Below the pieces are notes generated by a model that was given only the letters and a program-made list of their open reading frames with translations, was not told where the DNA came from and searched no databases. Shown one piece after another: positions 62,874-64,000 of a stretch of DNA of 64,000 nt. The DNA comes from Gracilimonas mengyeensis (GTDB lineage Bacteria; Bacteroidota; Rhodothermia; Balneolales; Balneolaceae): contig NZ_FXTP01000004.1 of the NCBI RefSeq assembly GCF_900182705.1, forward strand, positions 186,001-250,000, given 5' to 3'. The translations under genes and the position numbers were made by a program. How positions within the stretch are numbered: position 1 is the stretch's first letter; every line of letters starts with the position of its first letter.

Positions 62874-63290
62874 TTATTTGTATCGTTGTTTGATCTTTTC
62901 AATGGATGAGGCAATCATCTCGCGAAGAACAGATTCTTCAATGTCTTTAAGCTTGTTGATATACAGGCAGGATTTCCCCGTTTTATGTTTTCCGAGTTGC
63001 CCCAGCAGGCTGTCAAATGCATCAAAACCAGACATGATGTACAGGCTAATATACCGTTTTCGGTTGCTGAAACCCACCAGCATCCAATCTCCTTCGCGCC
63101 CACTTTCATATTTGTAGTGATAACTGCCATAACCGACGATGTTGGCACCCCACATCGTACCTGGGGCTCCGGAAACTTCCTGCATTATTTGATGGATGGA
63201 TCGGCAGTCTTTAGCCCGCAGCTCATCTTTAATGGAGCCGAGATAATCTTCCACAAGTTGGTCTGTAGGTTGCGTTTTTAAAGTAGCCAT
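62874..63290 (-). CDS. DUF1801 domain protein
   Basis: A small cytoplasmic protein of the YdhG/DUF1801 fold, possibly an iron or small-ligand binder, function unknown. Over 138 residues it shows APGTMWGANIVGYGSYHYKY, MLVGFSNRKRYISLYIM and GKSCLYINKLKDI, the usual blocks. First gene of the operon with ywbE and the hydrolase; it is divergent from the Nramp-like gene. Confidence 0.88.
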   Translation of the reverse strand: MATLKTQPTDQLVEDYLGSIKDELRAKDCRSIHQIMQEVSGAPGTMWGANIVGYGSYHYKYESGREGDWMLVGFSNRKRYISLYIMSGFDAFDSLLGQLGKHKTGKSCLYINKLKDIEESVLREMIASSIEKIKQRYK

Positions 63291-63512
63291 AGGTCAAAAG
63301 TTTTAAATCCAAAATCCGCAAGTAGCAGAATATGAACATTGTAACAAAAGAGTTTTTAAATCGAAAATGACAGGAGTGGTTGAAATTACGACAATGCTAA
63401 ACTGTTTGATGTTATAATAAATACCTCTTAAAACCTGTTAAAAGCTTAAGTATTGCTATTATAAGTCATTTCTCATTTGGGATTCTGTCCTTATGATACT
63501 ATATACCCTGCC

Positions 63513-64000
63513 ATGACAAATCCTTTTCGAAAATACTTTGGACCCAGCACCTTGGTTGCTGCTGCTTTCATTGGTCCGGGTACCGTTACTGTTTGTACGC
63601 TTGCCGGTGTACGATCGGGCTATTCGCTTCTTTGGGCCCTGCTGTTCTCCATTATTGCTACTCTTGTTCTACAGGAAATGACCGGCCGCCTCGGCATTGT
63701 AACCCGCAAGGGACTTGGAGAAGCCATTTACAGCCAGCTTTCACATCCGTTAGTAAGGGGTATTGGGATACTGTTGGTTCTAAGTGCCATTCTCATTGGA
63801 AATATTGCCTATGAGGGAGGGAATATCTCTGGTGCTGTTTTAGGACTTGATGCTTTTTTCCTTTCTCTGGATGTTTCAATAAATGGGGTCCAGTTTTACC
63901 CACTTTCATTTGTGATTGGAGGGATTGCATTCTGGCTGTTATTCTCCGGGAGCTTTAAACGAATTGTACAAGTGATGACGGCCTTGGTCGGATTGATGAG
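63513..64000 (+). CDS. Nramp-related divalent metal transporter, 3' end outside window
   Basis: The first 162 residues of an Nramp-fold (COG1914) membrane transporter. It starts MTNPFRKYFGPSTLVAAAFI with TM1; TM2-TM3 include LLWALLFSIIATLVLQEM and GIGILLVLSAILIGNIAYE. The canonical TM1 metal motif DPGN is replaced by GPGT (21-24, FIGPGTVTVCT), seen in a divergent branch of the family whose metal may differ from Mn or Fe. The full length is probably about 400 residues. It is divergent from the DUF1801 gene across 222 bp. Metal specificity cannot be told. Confidence 0.85.
   Translation, partial: MTNPFRKYFGPSTLVAAAFIGPGTVTVCTLAGVRSGYSLLWALLFSIIATLVLQEMTGRLGIVTRKGLGEAIYSQLSHPLVRGIGILLVLSAILIGNIAYEGGNISGAVLGLDAFFLSLDVSINGVQFYPLSFVIGGIAFWLLFSGSFKRIVQVMTALVGLM

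Noticed and set aside
1-64000. tRNA, rRNA, prophage or defence-island genes
   Set aside because: I looked for conserved tRNA arms, rRNA segments, integrases, terminases, restriction or toxin families and found none.

Overview
The window reads as a chromosomal segment of a free-living, Gram-negative bacterium of the Bacteroidota/Rhodothermota/Balneolota group. The signs are a TAnnTTTG-type promoter in front of rpsF, starts with little or no Shine-Dalgarno sequence, a type IX secretion plug protein, an outer-membrane DUF5916 protein, many lipoproteins with an S/G-C lipobox, and the ligase/exonuclease pair common in this group. A Balneolaceae-like marine genome is my best guess, by inference only; no rRNA or tRNA gene is present to test it. 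Nearly every gene can be placed in a known family.

Layout. 1-3.1 kb (-): an RND efflux pump (adaptor and a permease cut by the window edge). 3.5-5.3 kb (-): a beta-helix lipoprotein. 5.7-8.5 kb (-): ATP-dependent DNA ligase coupled to an MBL-fold exonuclease. 9.0-10.2 kb (+): rpsF-rpsR-rplI behind a clear promoter and a structured leader. 10.4-12.3 kb (+): DsbD. 12.8-14.5 kb (-): phosphohexomutase. 15.5-21.4 kb (+): an ECF sigma factor, a HEAT-repeat anti-sigma candidate, two DUF4097 proteins and a DUF5916 barrel. 21.6-24.0 kb (+): an HU/IHF protein, a 30-residue mS38/COX24-like ribosomal protein and a DUF900 hydrolase. 24.2-25.6 kb (+): ACT-malic enzyme. 26.3-39.8 kb (+): a long operon-like run rqcH-aroK-aroB-tamB-rnr and a peptidase/beta-propeller/barrel fusion. 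40.2-45.2 kb (-): ccmB, a GH43-like lipoprotein, holB, dapF and a T9SS plug protein. 45.6-55.3 kb (+): yigZ, a cobalamin adenosyltransferase, an SGNH-TPR membrane protein, glmM, ppc and ftsH.

56.1-59.7 kb (+) looks like a nitrosative-stress module: a three-cysteine Rrf2 regulator (NsrR/IscR type), a RIC/ScdA di-iron repair protein, a large polytopic NnrS/heme-copper-like membrane protein and two small tandem paralogous membrane proteins. The three promoter regions share a candidate operator, TTTAAGA-N8-TCTTAAA, that I have not seen described. This is the most interesting regulatory signal here. 60.1-61.6 kb (-) carries DUF302, OsmC, thioredoxin and a small membrane protein, and 61.7-63.3 kb (-) a lipase-like hydrolase, ywbE and DUF1801. 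An Nramp-related transporter lacking the canonical DPGN motif starts at 63.5 kb and runs off the edge.

The intergenic spaces are unusually rich in structured repeats: a 17-bp-TIR MITE-like element (55.5 kb) with a truncated relative at 40 kb; two copies of a second TIR family (8.7 and 12.3 kb); two adjacent copies of a third (59.7 and 59.9 kb); REP-like hairpins (5.6, 55.4 and 55.8 kb); and a 245-bp tandem repeat (14.7-15.3 kb). No transposase, CRISPR array, prophage or obvious defence system is visible.
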